A program made the position numbers and the translations under genes. From positions 1-47,958 of the forward strand of contig CALLMV010000040.1 of assembly GCA_938005615.1 (NCBI GenBank): DNA of 47,958 nt. Direction: 5' to 3'. The notes beneath the pieces are model-generated. The model had not been told where the DNA came from. It did no database searches and saw only the letters and a program-made list of their open reading frames with translations. The first letter of the stretch is position 1. Every line of letters begins with the position of its first letter. Positions 36,028 to 44,819 of this stretch are shown one piece after another. The DNA comes from an uncultured Verrucomicrobiae bacterium (GTDB lineage: Bacteria; Verrucomicrobiota; Verrucomicrobiia; JADLBR01; CALLMV01).

Positions 36028-37083
36028 ATGGACAGCACGTCACCCGACATAGAGCGGTACCTTGAGTTGGACTTCCTGCGGGCTACGGAGATGGCTGCTC
36101 TCAACACCCTTCAGTGGCTTGGGAAAGGCCGCAAAGAAGATGCCGATGCGGCTGCCTGCGATGCCATACGCGGAATGTTCGATCTGATGGATATCTGCGG
36201 CGAAGTTGTCATCGGCGAAGGTATCAAGGATGAGGCCCCTGGACTCTTTATTGGCGAAAAAATCGGTACTTGGCGCGAAGGCTCTCCGCGCATAGATGTG
36301 GCACTCGATCCTATTGATGGCACCACAAATGTCGCCAAAGGCATGGGTAATTCCATTTCCTGCGTAGCGGCTGCGCTGCGGCAAGAAAACGGCGAGCCTG
36401 CCCTCCAGGATATTCCCGCCTTTTACATGAAAAAACTGGCTTATCCTCTGGCTGTTCGCGCGGCTTGGATGCGGGATAAATCTCTGCCGATTGATATTGA
36501 TGCCCCCATCGGAGAAGTTATCGAAGTCACTGCTCGTATTCTTGGCAAAGAAGTGCGTGATGTCGTCGTCTGCGTACTAGACCGTCCGCGAAATGCCGAA
36601 TTGATCGAAGATATCCGGCGCAAGGGCGCCGCCCTGCGAATGATCGTGGATGGCGACATCGCCGCGGCACTTGCCCCTGCAATGCTCACCTCAAATATCG
36701 ATCTTTACGCTGGAATTGGTGGCGCCCCCGAAGCAGTGCTCTCAGCCGCAGGATTACGCTGCCTGGGTGGCGGAATGCGGGCGAAAATCTGGCCGCGCGA
36801 CGAGGCTGAACGCCAATCTCTCATCGCACGTGGTTGGGGGGATAAACTTGATTACCAATACATGTCGCGAGACCTCGCCAGGGGTGAGCGAATCGTTTTT
36901 GCCGCCACTGGTATAAGTACCAGCCCATTGTTGCGTGGCGTTGAAGTGCGTGGTTCGACTGCATTTACCCATAGTGTATTGATGCGCGCACGTACAGGCA
37001 CCGTCCGTTTCATCGAAACTCAGCACAATCTTCAGCGCAAAACGATTCGGCTGCGCTCCGCCCAGAGAGAAATAAAAATCTGA
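36028..37083 (+). CDS. glpX: Fructose-1,6-bisphosphatase class II
   Basis: Hydrolyses fructose 1,6-bisphosphate in gluconeogenesis. The 351 residues contain the lithium-sensitive phosphatase metal site DPIDGTTN (94-101), preceded by the GEVVIGEG and DEAPGLFIGE blocks of GlpX. Later VRGSTAFTHSVLMR is also typical. The ATG at 36028 gives the family N-terminus. An open frame extends 32 codons upstream but overlaps the divergent gene's start region. With acs and icd it supports growth on acetate or other gluconeogenic carbon. Confidence 0.95.
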   Translation: MDSTSPDIERYLELDFLRATEMAALNTLQWLGKGRKEDADAAACDAIRGMFDLMDICGEVVIGEGIKDEAPGLFIGEKIGTWREGSPRIDVALDPIDGTTNVAKGMGNSISCVAAALRQENGEPALQDIPAFYMKKLAYPLAVRAAWMRDKSLPIDIDAPIGEVIEVTARILGKEVRDVVVCVLDRPRNAELIEDIRRKGAALRMIVDGDIAAALAPAMLTSNIDLYAGIGGAPEAVLSAAGLRCLGGGMRAKIWPRDEAERQSLIARGWGDKLDYQYMSRDLARGERIVFAATGISTSPLLRGVEVRGSTAFTHSVLMRARTGTVRFIETQHNLQRKTIRLRSAQREIKI

Positions 37084-37164
37084 GCTTTGCACGCAATAAA
37101 GGCACTGGTGAACACATCCTGTTTTATGTTTGTCGCAAACACTCTTAAGCAGTAGTTTAAGGCT

Positions 37165-37929
37165 ATGAACTTTTTGGCCTTTTTACTGATTTCGCTTGCT
37201 TTGGCTCTTTCACAAGCCAATGGGGCTTTCATCTTTTTTGATGAACTTAAACAAAGTGCCCAAGTACCTGAATACGATCCTTCGATGACTTTTGAAATAT
37301 GTATTCCCTCTGCGTTGCCAAATCTAGTGCGGGAAGACGGTTTTCCCAAAGAGGACAATCCTGACTTATGGTGTCACAACTATGTTGGGTGGATACGTAC
37401 GACTGATAATCAAGGTGGTTGGTTGGATATTTCGGGTTTGAATCTGGGAGTTTCTACCCAGAAGTGGACTGTTTGGGATTACGCAACGGCATGTGTTGTT
37501 GCGCTCCGGGAAAAGGATCTCCCACGCCTCAAAAATATGTCAGACGAGGCGGCATTTGCCAATTTTGAAGCCATGATCGCTGATGGAGGAGAAAATAGTA
37601 TACCGAAAATCCTTGAGAATGTTACTTCAATGCGCGCTTTGGCACACATCCAAAAAAATAACGTCGAGTGGCTTTTTCTGGAACTGTATTTTGCCCGGCG
37701 CGCTCCGACATTGATGGCATTGAGTCTTGAGAAAAATAGTGAAATGACGCATCGCTTTATTGATGCAAAAATCCAATCAGAGCCCTCTGTAATGAATGCC
37801 TACATCTACTTCGCCAACGAGCTCAACAGAGCTGCGCGTCAAGCAATGGAGCAGATTCAAAGGCGGCAACAAAAAGCTAAGGAAGAAGGGGACGAACCTC
37901 CAGCCGAAGGTGAGTCAAACGAACAGTAA
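37165..37929 (+). CDS. Secreted protein of unknown function
   Basis: A 254-residue product with a clear signal peptide ending near ANG-AFI. The mature part starts with a tryptophan- and aspartate-rich region (WCHNYVGWIRT, GGWLDISGL, QKWTVWDYATA) and continues as mainly helical sequence. The last 35 residues are strongly charged (Glu, Lys, Gln, Arg). I do not recognise the family. It overlaps the start of the following DNA glycosylase gene by 20 bases, so the two are co-transcribed, but nothing in the sequence explains the pairing. An AAGG at 37158-37161 is the closest it comes to a Shine-Dalgarno. Confidence 0.7.
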   Translation: MNFLAFLLISLALALSQANGAFIFFDELKQSAQVPEYDPSMTFEICIPSALPNLVREDGFPKEDNPDLWCHNYVGWIRTTDNQGGWLDISGLNLGVSTQKWTVWDYATACVVALREKDLPRLKNMSDEAAFANFEAMIADGGENSIPKILENVTSMRALAHIQKNNVEWLFLELYFARRAPTLMALSLEKNSEMTHRFIDAKIQSEPSVMNAYIYFANELNRAARQAMEQIQRRQQKAKEEGDEPPAEGESNEQ

Positions 37930-38863
37930 TGTTCTTGTCCATGAACTGACAGTTTTTGTTGGTTCTTTTCCTTTAGAGCACACACTAAATTGCGGACAGG
38001 TGTTTTGCTGGCAAAAGCACCCCCTTGGCGGTTGGGAAGGATGGATCGGTGAACATCCTGTTGTAGTCCTTCCCGCCCCGAAAGGCTGCCTCAAGATTCT
38101 GCACACAGGAGATGTGACAGAACACATCGTGCGTGAGTACTTCTGCGTATGTGACGCCTTGGAGAGTCAGGCCGTTATCTGGGCAGAGCAAGATGAGTTT
38201 TTTGCCTTCGCTTGGCAAGCTGTGGGGGCGATACGCCTGGTGCGTCAACCTGCTTGGGAATGTTTGGCCAGCTTTATTTGCTCTGCACAAAAACAAGTGG
38301 TGCAAATTCAGGCAATCAACAGAGTACTTCGCAACTTATTCGGAAATGAGGGTCTTTTCCCATCTCCGGAAAGATTGGCGATGCTGAGTGTTGAGGAATT
38401 GCGATGTGCCCCGCTGGGCTTTCGTGCGAGAAACCTTCTTTCCACATCACGTTATATTGCTGAGAATACGCTGTGGTTTGAAAATCTTCGACACTTGCCT
38501 ACAGGCGCGCTGCTTGAAGAACTGCAGCGTCTGCCTGGAGTCGGTCGAAAGATAGCCCATTGCGTAGCTCTTTTTGGGTACCAACGCATGGAATGTTTCC
38601 CCGTAGATGTTTGGGTACGCAGGATTTTGGAGGAATTGTATTTCCCTCGTTTACGGAAAAAACTTTCAGAAAACGAGTGTTACCAATTTGGCCCGGAATA
38701 TTTCGGAGGATACTGTGGGATTGCCCAGCAGATCATGTTTCATTGGTTGCGCAATATGCCACATCTAAAGCGGGTTGAGCTTTTGAAAATGGCAAAAAAG
38801 TGCCGAATCGCACGAGCTTTGGAAGTTTTGCGAAAAATTAGGCTTTCCAACAAAAGGTCATAA
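37910..38863 (+). CDS. OGG1-like 8-oxoguanine DNA glycosylase
   Basis: A 317-residue helix-hairpin-helix DNA glycosylase with the eukaryote-type OGG1 layout: an N-terminal beta domain (LNCGQVFCW), then the glycosylase fold with LPGVGRKIAHCVALFGY carrying the catalytic lysine (Lys214) and FPVDVWVRRI carrying the aspartate (Asp233). These correspond to Lys249 and Asp268 in human OGG1. The SFICSAQKQV block sits where OGG1 has SFICSSNNNI, so the asparagines there are replaced. The likely role is excision of oxidised guanine. The only in-frame start is GTG at 37910, overlapping the preceding gene by 20 bases. It is convergent with prfA. Confidence 0.85.
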   Translation: MSQTNSNVLVHELTVFVGSFPLEHTLNCGQVFCWQKHPLGGWEGWIGEHPVVVLPAPKGCLKILHTGDVTEHIVREYFCVCDALESQAVIWAEQDEFFAFAWQAVGAIRLVRQPAWECLASFICSAQKQVVQIQAINRVLRNLFGNEGLFPSPERLAMLSVEELRCAPLGFRARNLLSTSRYIAENTLWFENLRHLPTGALLEELQRLPGVGRKIAHCVALFGYQRMECFPVDVWVRRILEELYFPRLRKKLSENECYQFGPEYFGGYCGIAQQIMFHWLRNMPHLKRVELLKMAKKCRIARALEVLRKIRLSNKRS

Positions 38864-38975
38864 GTTCCCTGCGAGGAAATAGCAGTGGACGGTGGTTACT
38901 AGATGGTCAGGTGAAAAGCTGATTTTCAGATGTCCGGTGCTTTGCGGAGAAACCTTGATGGATGTGAACTCTAAT

Positions 38976-40067
38976 TTACGGAGATGCTTCCAATAGGCAT
39001 TGGAGGCGCTTGTTGGTGTCGTCCGCAATCAATGCATCGAGCAGGGGCTGTAGGCGTCCGTCCATGATGGCTGGCAGATCGTGTAGAGTGAGGTTGATGC
39101 GGTGATCAGTTACGCGATTTTGAGGATAGTTGTAGGTGCGGATTTTTTCGTTGCGCTCTCCTGTACCGACTTGGTTTTTGCGGTTGGCTGCGTATGCAGC
39201 GGCCTCCTCTCGTTGTTTAGCTTCTAGCAATCTGGAGCGAAGAATCGAGAGGGCGCGCTCTTTGTTCTTGAGCTGTGAGCGCCCATCTTGACAACGCACA
39301 ATAATCCCTGTCGGGATGTGCAGCACCTGGACGGCGGAGTCCGTGGTGTTGACCCCTTGGCCACCAGGTCCACCAGCTCGGCTCACTTCGATTCGCAAAT
39401 CTTCTGGTCGGATCACGACATCAACTTCGCGAGCTTCTGGCAGTACGGCCACGGTGGCAGTTGAGGTGTGTATGCGCCCTTGGGCCTCTGTGGCAGGGAC
39501 GCGTTGAACACGGTGAACGCCAGACTCGAACTTAAGCAGTTTATGAGCTGTCGGTCCGGAGACTTTGAAGATAATCTCGCGCAGCCCGCCACCCTCAGCG
39601 GGGGAGGAATCAATCGACTCCAGCCTTAAGTCGTCACGAGTCTCGCAGAAGCGTGAGTACATGCGAAAGAGGTCGGCGGCAAAGAGGGCAGCCTCGGCGC
39701 CGCCTGTGCCAGCGCGAATTTCCATAATGATGTCGCGCAAGTCATTCTCATCCGTCGGGAGCAGAGCCTCAAGGCATTCTTGACGCAGGCTCGTAATTTC
39801 ACGTTCTAACTCAGTCCGTTCCTCTGCCAATAGGGCAGCAAGTTCTTCGTCGGTGTTTTCGGCGGCAATTCGGTGGTTGGCCTCCAAGTCCGCGATTTTT
39901 TTTTGTAATGTGTTGTACGTGGCAAGAGTTTCCTTTAGGCGGGAATGCTCTCTTGTTACACGCTGGGCTGTGTCTGGCTCAGAGAATACCGATCCTTCGG
40001 CGATTCTGGCTTCAAGCTCAGCTAAGCGACGCTCGAGAGCAGCGAAGTGTTTTTTTAAGTCGGTCAC
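38976..40067 (-). CDS. prfA: Peptide chain release factor 1
   Basis: Recognises UAA and UAG stop codons and releases the peptide. The 363 residues contain the GTGGAEAALFAADLFRMY block, the stop-codon recognition PAT tripeptide (191-193, PxT type, i.e. RF1 rather than RF2) and the hydrolysis motif GGQ at 235-237 in AGGPGGQGVNTTDSAV. It lies directly downstream of the L31 gene on the same strand, 71 bases apart, an order known in Chlamydiae. prmC, the GGQ methyltransferase gene often next, is not seen downstream here. Confidence 0.97.
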   Translation of the reverse strand: MTDLKKHFAALERRLAELEARIAEGSVFSEPDTAQRVTREHSRLKETLATYNTLQKKIADLEANHRIAAENTDEELAALLAEERTELEREITSLRQECLEALLPTDENDLRDIIMEIRAGTGGAEAALFAADLFRMYSRFCETRDDLRLESIDSSPAEGGGLREIIFKVSGPTAHKLLKFESGVHRVQRVPATEAQGRIHTSTATVAVLPEAREVDVVIRPEDLRIEVSRAGGPGGQGVNTTDSAVQVLHIPTGIIVRCQDGRSQLKNKERALSILRSRLLEAKQREEAAAYAANRKNQVGTGERNEKIRTYNYPQNRVTDHRINLTLHDLPAIMDGRLQPLLDALIADDTNKRLQCLLEASP

Positions 40068-40138
40068 TTATCAGTGAGTCAAAAGTCTCACACTTACTCG
40101 GTCAAGCAGTCCAGTGAATGGACTGGTGTTTTTTGAGA

Positions 40139-40456
40139 TTAACGTTTGCCTTTTTTCTTTTGTGCAGCTTTTGCAGCAGCGGCTGCAGACTTGGCACTGC
40201 TACTGCCAGCGCTTGCGGTGGTAGCGTAGCGCTTGGAGAACTTATCCACCCGGCCGGCTGTGTCCACGAAACGCTGTTGGCCTGTGTAGATAGGGTGAGA
40301 GTCGGAAGTCACAGAGCAGGGGATTACGTAGTATTGTACACCGTCAACCACCTCAACACGGTCGGATTTCATGGTGGAACGACAAGGGAAATGACGACCA
40401 GAGGAGATATCCATAAAAAGTACGGGATTCAGAGTGGGATGAATGTCTTTTTTCAC
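40139..40456 (-). CDS. rpmE: 50S ribosomal protein L31, type B
   Basis: A 105-residue L31 with the MKKDIHP start, the [27 protein letters not shown] core, and an Ala/Lys/Ser-rich C-terminal tail of about 30 residues, as I recall from chlamydial L31. It lacks the CxxC zinc-binding pair, having single cysteines near positions 25 and 48, so it is the non-zinc (type B) form. The start is GTG, the only in-frame option, and this codon lies inside a perfect 14-bp palindrome (40452-40465). It is divergent from a CobW-type GTPase gene, with 47 bases between the starts. Confidence 0.92.
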   Translation of the reverse strand: MKKDIHPTLNPVLFMDISSGRHFPCRSTMKSDRVEVVDGVQYYVIPCSVTSDSHPIYTGQQRFVDTAGRVDKFSKRYATTASAGSSSAKSAAAAAKAAQKKKGKR

Positions 40457-40465
40457 AATTGTGAA
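40452..40465. promoter_or_regulatory. Palindrome over the rpmE start, possible operator
   Basis: TTCACAATTGTGAA is a perfect 14-bp palindrome that includes the GTG start codon of rpmE and lies 39 bases before the cobW-type ATG. It is in the right place to control one or both divergent genes. It does not fit the E. coli or B. subtilis Zur boxes as I remember them. Confidence 0.35.
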
Positions 40466-40503
40466 TCTTGACCTAGGATGAATTTGAGCGCAAGTAACTT
40501 TTC

Positions 40504-41571
40504 ATGCAAACGGCTTGCAAAAAGAAAGACTCAGCAGAACGTTGTAATATTGTCGTGCGTACAGGGCCCCCACTTGTGATTGTGGCCGGGTTTCTTGGTG
40601 CAGGCAAGACGACGGCCTTGCGTACTCTGATTCCAGAGCTGATTGACAGAGGTTGGAAACCGCACGTTGTGCTCAACGATTTTCGTAACGCAAAGATTGA
40701 TGCAGAACTGTTGCGTGATTTGAGTGTGGCAGTTGAGCCGGTTTCTGGATCGTGCGTATGCTGCAATTCGCGAGATGAACTGTTAGAGTTACTAGCAGGT
40801 CTTGAGTTAGATGATCGTGGAGTTGTGTTGCTTGAGGCCAATGGTACTGCAGATACCTCAATGCTGGTCGAGCTTTTGACTCTTGATCGTCGTACGCAAA
40901 GGTACTCCTATCCTGTGCAGTTGACTGTCGTTGACGCCAAACGCTGGGGAAAGAGGGGATTTTATGATTTTCTGGAAAAAGGCCAGGTGGAGACAGCTTC
41001 GTTTGTAGTCGTTTCGCGGCGTGATCAAGTGCCGCAAGAACGTTGGGAAAAAGTTCGCAACCAAATATCCCAAGTAAATTCACGCGCAAGTTTGGGAACC
41101 AGCATCGATTTTTGTGCTTGGCTCACAAAAATTGCACTGAGAAATCAGCCACAAAATGAAGAAAGCGTTTTTAAGGAAGACCTCACTGAGGCCGATACTT
41201 CCTACGCAAACTCTATCTCTGAGCTCAGCCATGAACATCATCACCACTCTGATCAGAATCAATACGATAAAGCACAAGGAGGACATCATCACCACGGGCA
41301 TGAGGTGCATCATTTTGCGAGTCTAGAAGTACTGCTGCCGGTTGAGGTTGAAACAGCAAAACTAGAACTCTGGCTCAACACGCTTCCTGATGCCGTATTG
41401 CGTGTTAAGGGCATAGCACGGTTGCAAGGTGCGCGACAGGGCTGGCACGTTTTCGAGATGGTAAGCGGATTTCGTGAAGTGCTATTTCACGCAGTAAAAG
41501 GCGAGCCCGCCGTATCACCACGCGCTGTACTGATTGGGCCTGAATTACCGCCCATTAGTTGGCTTGTTTAA
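40504..41571 (+). CDS. CobW/COG0523-family GTPase, possible zinc chaperone
   Basis: A 355-residue G3E-family GTPase with Walker A GFLGAGKTT (29-37), the metal-binding CVCC motif (84-87; usually CxCC), and a CobW C-terminal domain (about 275-350). Between them lies a histidine-rich loop (HEHHHHS and GGHHHHGHEVHH, about residues 240-270). Such proteins deliver metals, often zinc, to target enzymes. The His-rich loop fits zinc or a similar metal. The neighbouring divergent non-zinc L31 is compatible with a zinc theme, but that L31-prfA order is also a general PVC arrangement. Start ATG at 40504. Confidence 0.88.
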   Translation: MQTACKKKDSAERCNIVVRTGPPLVIVAGFLGAGKTTALRTLIPELIDRGWKPHVVLNDFRNAKIDAELLRDLSVAVEPVSGSCVCCNSRDELLELLAGLELDDRGVVLLEANGTADTSMLVELLTLDRRTQRYSYPVQLTVVDAKRWGKRGFYDFLEKGQVETASFVVVSRRDQVPQERWEKVRNQISQVNSRASLGTSIDFCAWLTKIALRNQPQNEESVFKEDLTEADTSYANSISELSHEHHHHSDQNQYDKAQGGHHHHGHEVHHFASLEVLLPVEVETAKLELWLNTLPDAVLRVKGIARLQGARQGWHVFEMVSGFREVLFHAVKGEPAVSPRAVLIGPELPPISWLV

Positions 41572-41658
41572 GTTAGCAACAAGCGCATCAAAATGTAACC
41601 TTATTCCAAAGGCGAAGAGAAAAAGTAAAATCGCTGTTTGATTATATTCAAATATATT

Positions 41659-41672
41659 AATATTTAAATATT
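41659..41672. repeat. AT palindrome between convergent genes
   Basis: AATATTTAAATATT is a perfect palindrome in the 165-base, very AT-rich gap between the convergent CobW-type and OmpA-family genes. It may help end transcription from either side. Nothing else is visible in this gap. Confidence 0.3.
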
Positions 41673-41736
41673 TTGATATTACAAAGATTTCATCTTTATA
41701 TGAGTTTGTTTGTGTGATCGGGCGTTTTTTGTTGAT

Positions 41737-42798
41737 TTACTGAGCGCGTTTTTCCGCTCGAATGTGGATCTCAACACGTCTGTTGGGTCGTTGTTCCTCT
41801 TTCGTGCCTTGAGGATTTGCAATCGGCCGGCTTTCACCGTAGCCTATGACTTGTGGTGGCGTGCGGAAAATCATAGCAGGTTGGGAGGCGAGCCAATTTG
41901 CCACGGCTTGGGCCCGAAGCTCGGAGAGTCGTTGGTTGAATTCTGCTGGTCCGAAAGTGTCCGTATGCCCTTCGATGCTGACCTGAGCCCCGGCGTGACG
42001 GCGAAGCAGTTGTGCCACTTCACGAAGCACTGGGACAGCTTCCGCAGTTAATTCGGCCGAGTTGAACTCAAAAACAACTTCGTTTGATAGGCGAAGGATA
42101 ACGCCTTGAGGCGTCTCCAAGGCTTGTACTTTGCTGGGGTCAAAAAGCCGAGCCAATTCATCAAGACCAGGCAGATCGTCTGTGCGGATACCGCCCAGCC
42201 CTCGCCCCGCCCCCTCGATAGAGGCAAGGTCTTCAGAGGCAAGTGTGCCGGGAATGGCAGCAGGCAAATCGAAATCCATACTCGGCATCGCCGCGGTGCT
42301 AGTGGCCGATAGAGAAGCTTCGCCTATTTTTGCATTGGGCAGAGTACCGACGGGTACGAGACCGCCGTCGGTGATTCGTAGCAAGGAGGGTTGACCTGCG
42401 GACGCTGCAAAATCACTCGCTAATGGAGCTTGCGGGATTACTGGCTCTGGGGGAGCGATACGAGGTTGTGGGGCATTAAAGGCCCGTTCGAAATTTGCAG
42501 GTGCAAAAGGTTGCGGCATACGTACACCCGGGGCGGCTTGGGGCGATTCACCTGCAGGATTGGCCGCGGTAGTTTTTTCCAGGCGAGAAGGAATAGAGGT
42601 CACGAGAAACTCCCGAGTCTTAGAGCTGCTTTTGTCTGGTGGCAGAAATGAAAAGACACGATAGTTGGAGGCGATGGCAAGAATCGCGATGTGAAAAAGA
42701 AATGCAAGAAGCACAGCGATGATAAGCCAACCACGCCGTTGATCATTCATTTTGCGTGGTCGCAGATAGGGGTGCGTTTCTGTAAATGATGCGTTCAT
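41737..42798 (-). CDS. OmpA-family peptidoglycan-binding protein with N-terminal anchor
   Basis: A 353-residue protein. One membrane segment lies at about 23-45 (WLIIAVLLAFLFHIAILAIA), followed by a Pro/Ala-rich periplasmic linker and a C-terminal OmpA/MotB domain (about 240-345). That domain has VVFEFNSAEL, the diaminopimelate-binding IEGHTDTFGPAEFN block, the LSELRAQAVANWL helix and NRRVEIHIRA. The layout (inner-membrane anchor plus peptidoglycan binding) resembles MotB- or TonB-like cell-envelope proteins more than a classical OmpA barrel. No motor or ExbBD partner is next to it. The ATG at 42798 is preferred. ATG 42750 is possible. It is divergent from ilvN, 95 bases apart. Confidence 0.85.
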   Translation of the reverse strand: MNASFTETHPYLRPRKMNDQRRGWLIIAVLLAFLFHIAILAIASNYRVFSFLPPDKSSSKTREFLVTSIPSRLEKTTAANPAGESPQAAPGVRMPQPFAPANFERAFNAPQPRIAPPEPVIPQAPLASDFAASAGQPSLLRITDGGLVPVGTLPNAKIGEASLSATSTAAMPSMDFDLPAAIPGTLASEDLASIEGAGRGLGGIRTDDLPGLDELARLFDPSKVQALETPQGVILRLSNEVVFEFNSAELTAEAVPVLREVAQLLRRHAGAQVSIEGHTDTFGPAEFNQRLSELRAQAVANWLASQPAMIFRTPPQVIGYGESRPIANPQGTKEEQRPNRRVEIHIRAEKRAQ

Positions 42799-42893
42799 AT
42801 AAAAAAGTAGACCTGCGCATCCGACATTGCAACGGTGCTTGAGAGTCTGATTTTCGATTGACCGCCAACGTAGCAGTTTGCCAAGTTGCCCGC

Positions 42894-43475
42894 ATGGCGA
42901 AAACCAACGAAACCAAACAACCTCAGAAGCCTGTCGCACCAAGTGTAGCAAAGGCTCCTTCCAAAACCGTGCGCCCGCACACGCTATCTATTTTAGTACA
43001 GAACAAATTCGGAACACTTTCACGTGTGGCAGGCCTTTTTTCTGGTAGAGGATTCAACATTCAAACGCTCAATGTCGCGCCCACACAAAATCCTAAAATC
43101 TCACACATGACGGTCACACTTTCTGGAGACAATTCTCTGGACCAGGCGATCAAACAGTTATCCAAACTCGTTGAGGTTCTCGAGGTGCTTGATCTGCAGG
43201 AAGGGGATTACACAGAGCGTGAACTTGTACTCGTCAAAATTGCTTGCGACGTGAAAAGCCGCGCCGAGGTCATGCAGTTCTGTGAGATTTTTCGTGGACG
43301 AGTGATAGATGTTCAGCATCGTGCATTAATCATTGAGATGACTGGCAGCTCCGAAAAAATTCAGAAATTTCTCGAGTTGCTATCTACGTATAAAATTTTG
43401 GAACTAGTACGCAGCGGAAGGCTGGCTCTAGCACGCAACGAAGAACCTGCAAAGGCGCACACCAGTCACATATAA
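42894..43475 (+). CDS. ilvN: Acetolactate synthase small (regulatory) subunit
   Basis: Regulatory subunit of acetohydroxyacid synthase in branched-chain amino acid synthesis. The 193 residues have an N-terminal Pro/Lys-rich lead of about 28 residues, then an ACT domain starting HTLSILVQNKFGTLSRVAGLFSGRGFNI and the C-terminal subunit domain with ELVLVKIACD and LIIEMTGSSEKI. The catalytic subunit ilvB and ilvC are not adjacent, which is unusual since they are commonly clustered. ATG at 42894 is preferred over 42858. Confidence 0.95.
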   Translation: MAKTNETKQPQKPVAPSVAKAPSKTVRPHTLSILVQNKFGTLSRVAGLFSGRGFNIQTLNVAPTQNPKISHMTVTLSGDNSLDQAIKQLSKLVEVLEVLDLQEGDYTERELVLVKIACDVKSRAEVMQFCEIFRGRVIDVQHRALIIEMTGSSEKIQKFLELLSTYKILELVRSGRLALARNEEPAKAHTSHI

Positions 43476-43505
43476 ACATACTGTTAATGTACTTTTAGTA
43501 AGACA

Positions 43506-44192
43506 CTATAAGCAGTTGCGGCTATGATACAAACCCATCCACTTACCAAGTTTGTATGTTTCAAAAATGGGAAAAAAATATTTGCTGACACATCTGCGGA
43601 TTTCATTCTGCGATGTTAGCCAGCGTTCATAAGTTGTGCGTTCGGCGTCTATCATTTGATGCAGCGCGGCGAGTTTTTTGTTCAGTGAGCGCAGCGTGGG
43701 CATGTTTGTCAGAAGGTGAGCGAGTCTTAGAAAAGGTGTGCTCCAAGGTTCAACGACCATAAACAGGCCATCTGGCTTTAGAGCCTTCGTCACAGCGGCG
43801 AAACACTTTTCCAAATCGGCGGGAATTTGCGGGAGGTGATGCAGACCACCCTGAACAGTAAAATAATCCACAGAACCTTCCTTAAAGCGTAAATCTCGGC
43901 AGTCGCCCAATATCATTTTTGCCGGGCCATGATACTGTTCGAGAAGATGGGGCGAGAGATCGACCCCCGTGAGGTTTGTGAAGCCCATGCGTTCGAGTGC
44001 CACAAGGGCATTGCCGCGTCCGCAAAAAATGTCCACCACTAAGGCATCACGCTTCCAGGATGGAACTCCCATCGCTTTGAAACGCCGTGTAAATTTTGCG
44101 ATTTCCTCTTCGGGAGTTTCAAACTCTGCGTAAGCACGTTCCCATGTGTCATCACAACAGGGGAGCCCCTCATGCCAGCGTTCGTGGATCAT
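43506..44192 (-). CDS. Class I SAM-dependent methyltransferase
   Basis: A 228-residue protein with the class I SAM motifs VVDIFCGRGNALVAL (about 52-66), TGVDLSPHLL and a DYFTVQGGLHHLP block, followed by VEPWSTPFL. The target is unknown. Its start overlaps the stop of the next methyltransferase by four bases (ATGA), indicating translational coupling. Together with the GT2 gene it forms a three-gene minus-strand operon, which suggests methylation of a lipid-linked sugar or similar product made by the glycosyltransferase. Confidence 0.82.
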   Translation of the reverse strand: MIHERWHEGLPCCDDTWERAYAEFETPEEEIAKFTRRFKAMGVPSWKRDALVVDIFCGRGNALVALERMGFTNLTGVDLSPHLLEQYHGPAKMILGDCRDLRFKEGSVDYFTVQGGLHHLPQIPADLEKCFAAVTKALKPDGLFMVVEPWSTPFLRLAHLLTNMPTLRSLNKKLAALHQMIDAERTTYERWLTSQNEIRRCVSKYFFPIFETYKLGKWMGLYHSRNCL

Positions 44193-44818
44193 ACAGACTC
44201 CTTTTTTAAGCGCGCCAGGAAATGGAGATTCGCCCCAAACAACCAGTCAGCCCACGCCGGATACAGAGCGAGCTTCGAAACGACATGCTCTTCTATTAAC
44301 CCGCACCGGGAAAAAATCACCCGCCATTCTTCCGGGTGTAAGTAATTTGAGGGCACATCTACCCCAAAGCGAATGTTCCCTACCAGATCCATGAGCCGGA
44401 GTAATCTGTGCTCAAAAAAATTCCGCGCATAGTGATCTTTTACAATCACGTAGCGTCGCGATACACGAGCACACTCTGCAAGCACTGCCTGAGGATCGGG
44501 GGTGTGATGCAAAACGTCGGTTAACAAAACACAGTCAAAAGCATTGTCATGGAAGGGCAGCTTTTTCCCATCATACTCCTGCACAGGGATGCGAGTATCC
44601 GCACGCACCAACACATCGACGCCGGACACGTCCAGCCCCGGCCGGAACTCGCGCACACCAGCGGCCACGGCACCATCGCCCGCTCCCACATCCAGCATAG
44701 TCTGGACGTCTTGAGGCAGAATTTCTGAGATTAGAGAGATCAGTCGGCGCGCCCGTCGCCCCTTCACCATCCCCTCGTGGAGGGGCTCTAGTAAATTTGC
44801 CGGGGAAATTGTAGTCAT
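44189..44818 (-). CDS. Class I SAM-dependent methyltransferase
   Basis: A 209-residue methyltransferase with MLDVGAGDGAV (about 41-51), VSGVDVLVR, CVLLTDVLHHTPD and VSRRYVIVKDHYARNF blocks. It is of the UbiE/Methyltransf_11 kind, with unknown substrate. The preferred ATG at 44818 lies one base after the stop of the GT2 gene, and its own stop overlaps the third gene, so all three are tightly coupled. It is not obviously a duplicate of the neighbouring methyltransferase. Confidence 0.82.
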   Translation of the reverse strand: MTTISPANLLEPLHEGMVKGRRARRLISLISEILPQDVQTMLDVGAGDGAVAAGVREFRPGLDVSGVDVLVRADTRIPVQEYDGKKLPFHDNAFDCVLLTDVLHHTPDPQAVLAECARVSRRYVIVKDHYARNFFEHRLLRLMDLVGNIRFGVDVPSNYLHPEEWRVIFSRCGLIEEHVVSKLALYPAWADWLFGANLHFLARLKKESV

Positions 44819-44819
44819 T

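Noticed and set aside
40457-40503. Classical Zur box between rpmE and the CobW-type gene
   Set aside because: The palindrome present does not match the known E. coli or B. subtilis Zur consensus, so only a generic operator is suggested.
41572-41736. CRISPR-like or direct repeats in AT-rich gaps
   Set aside because: The repeated AT patterns are simple composition effects. There is no regular repeat-spacer spacing anywhere in the window.
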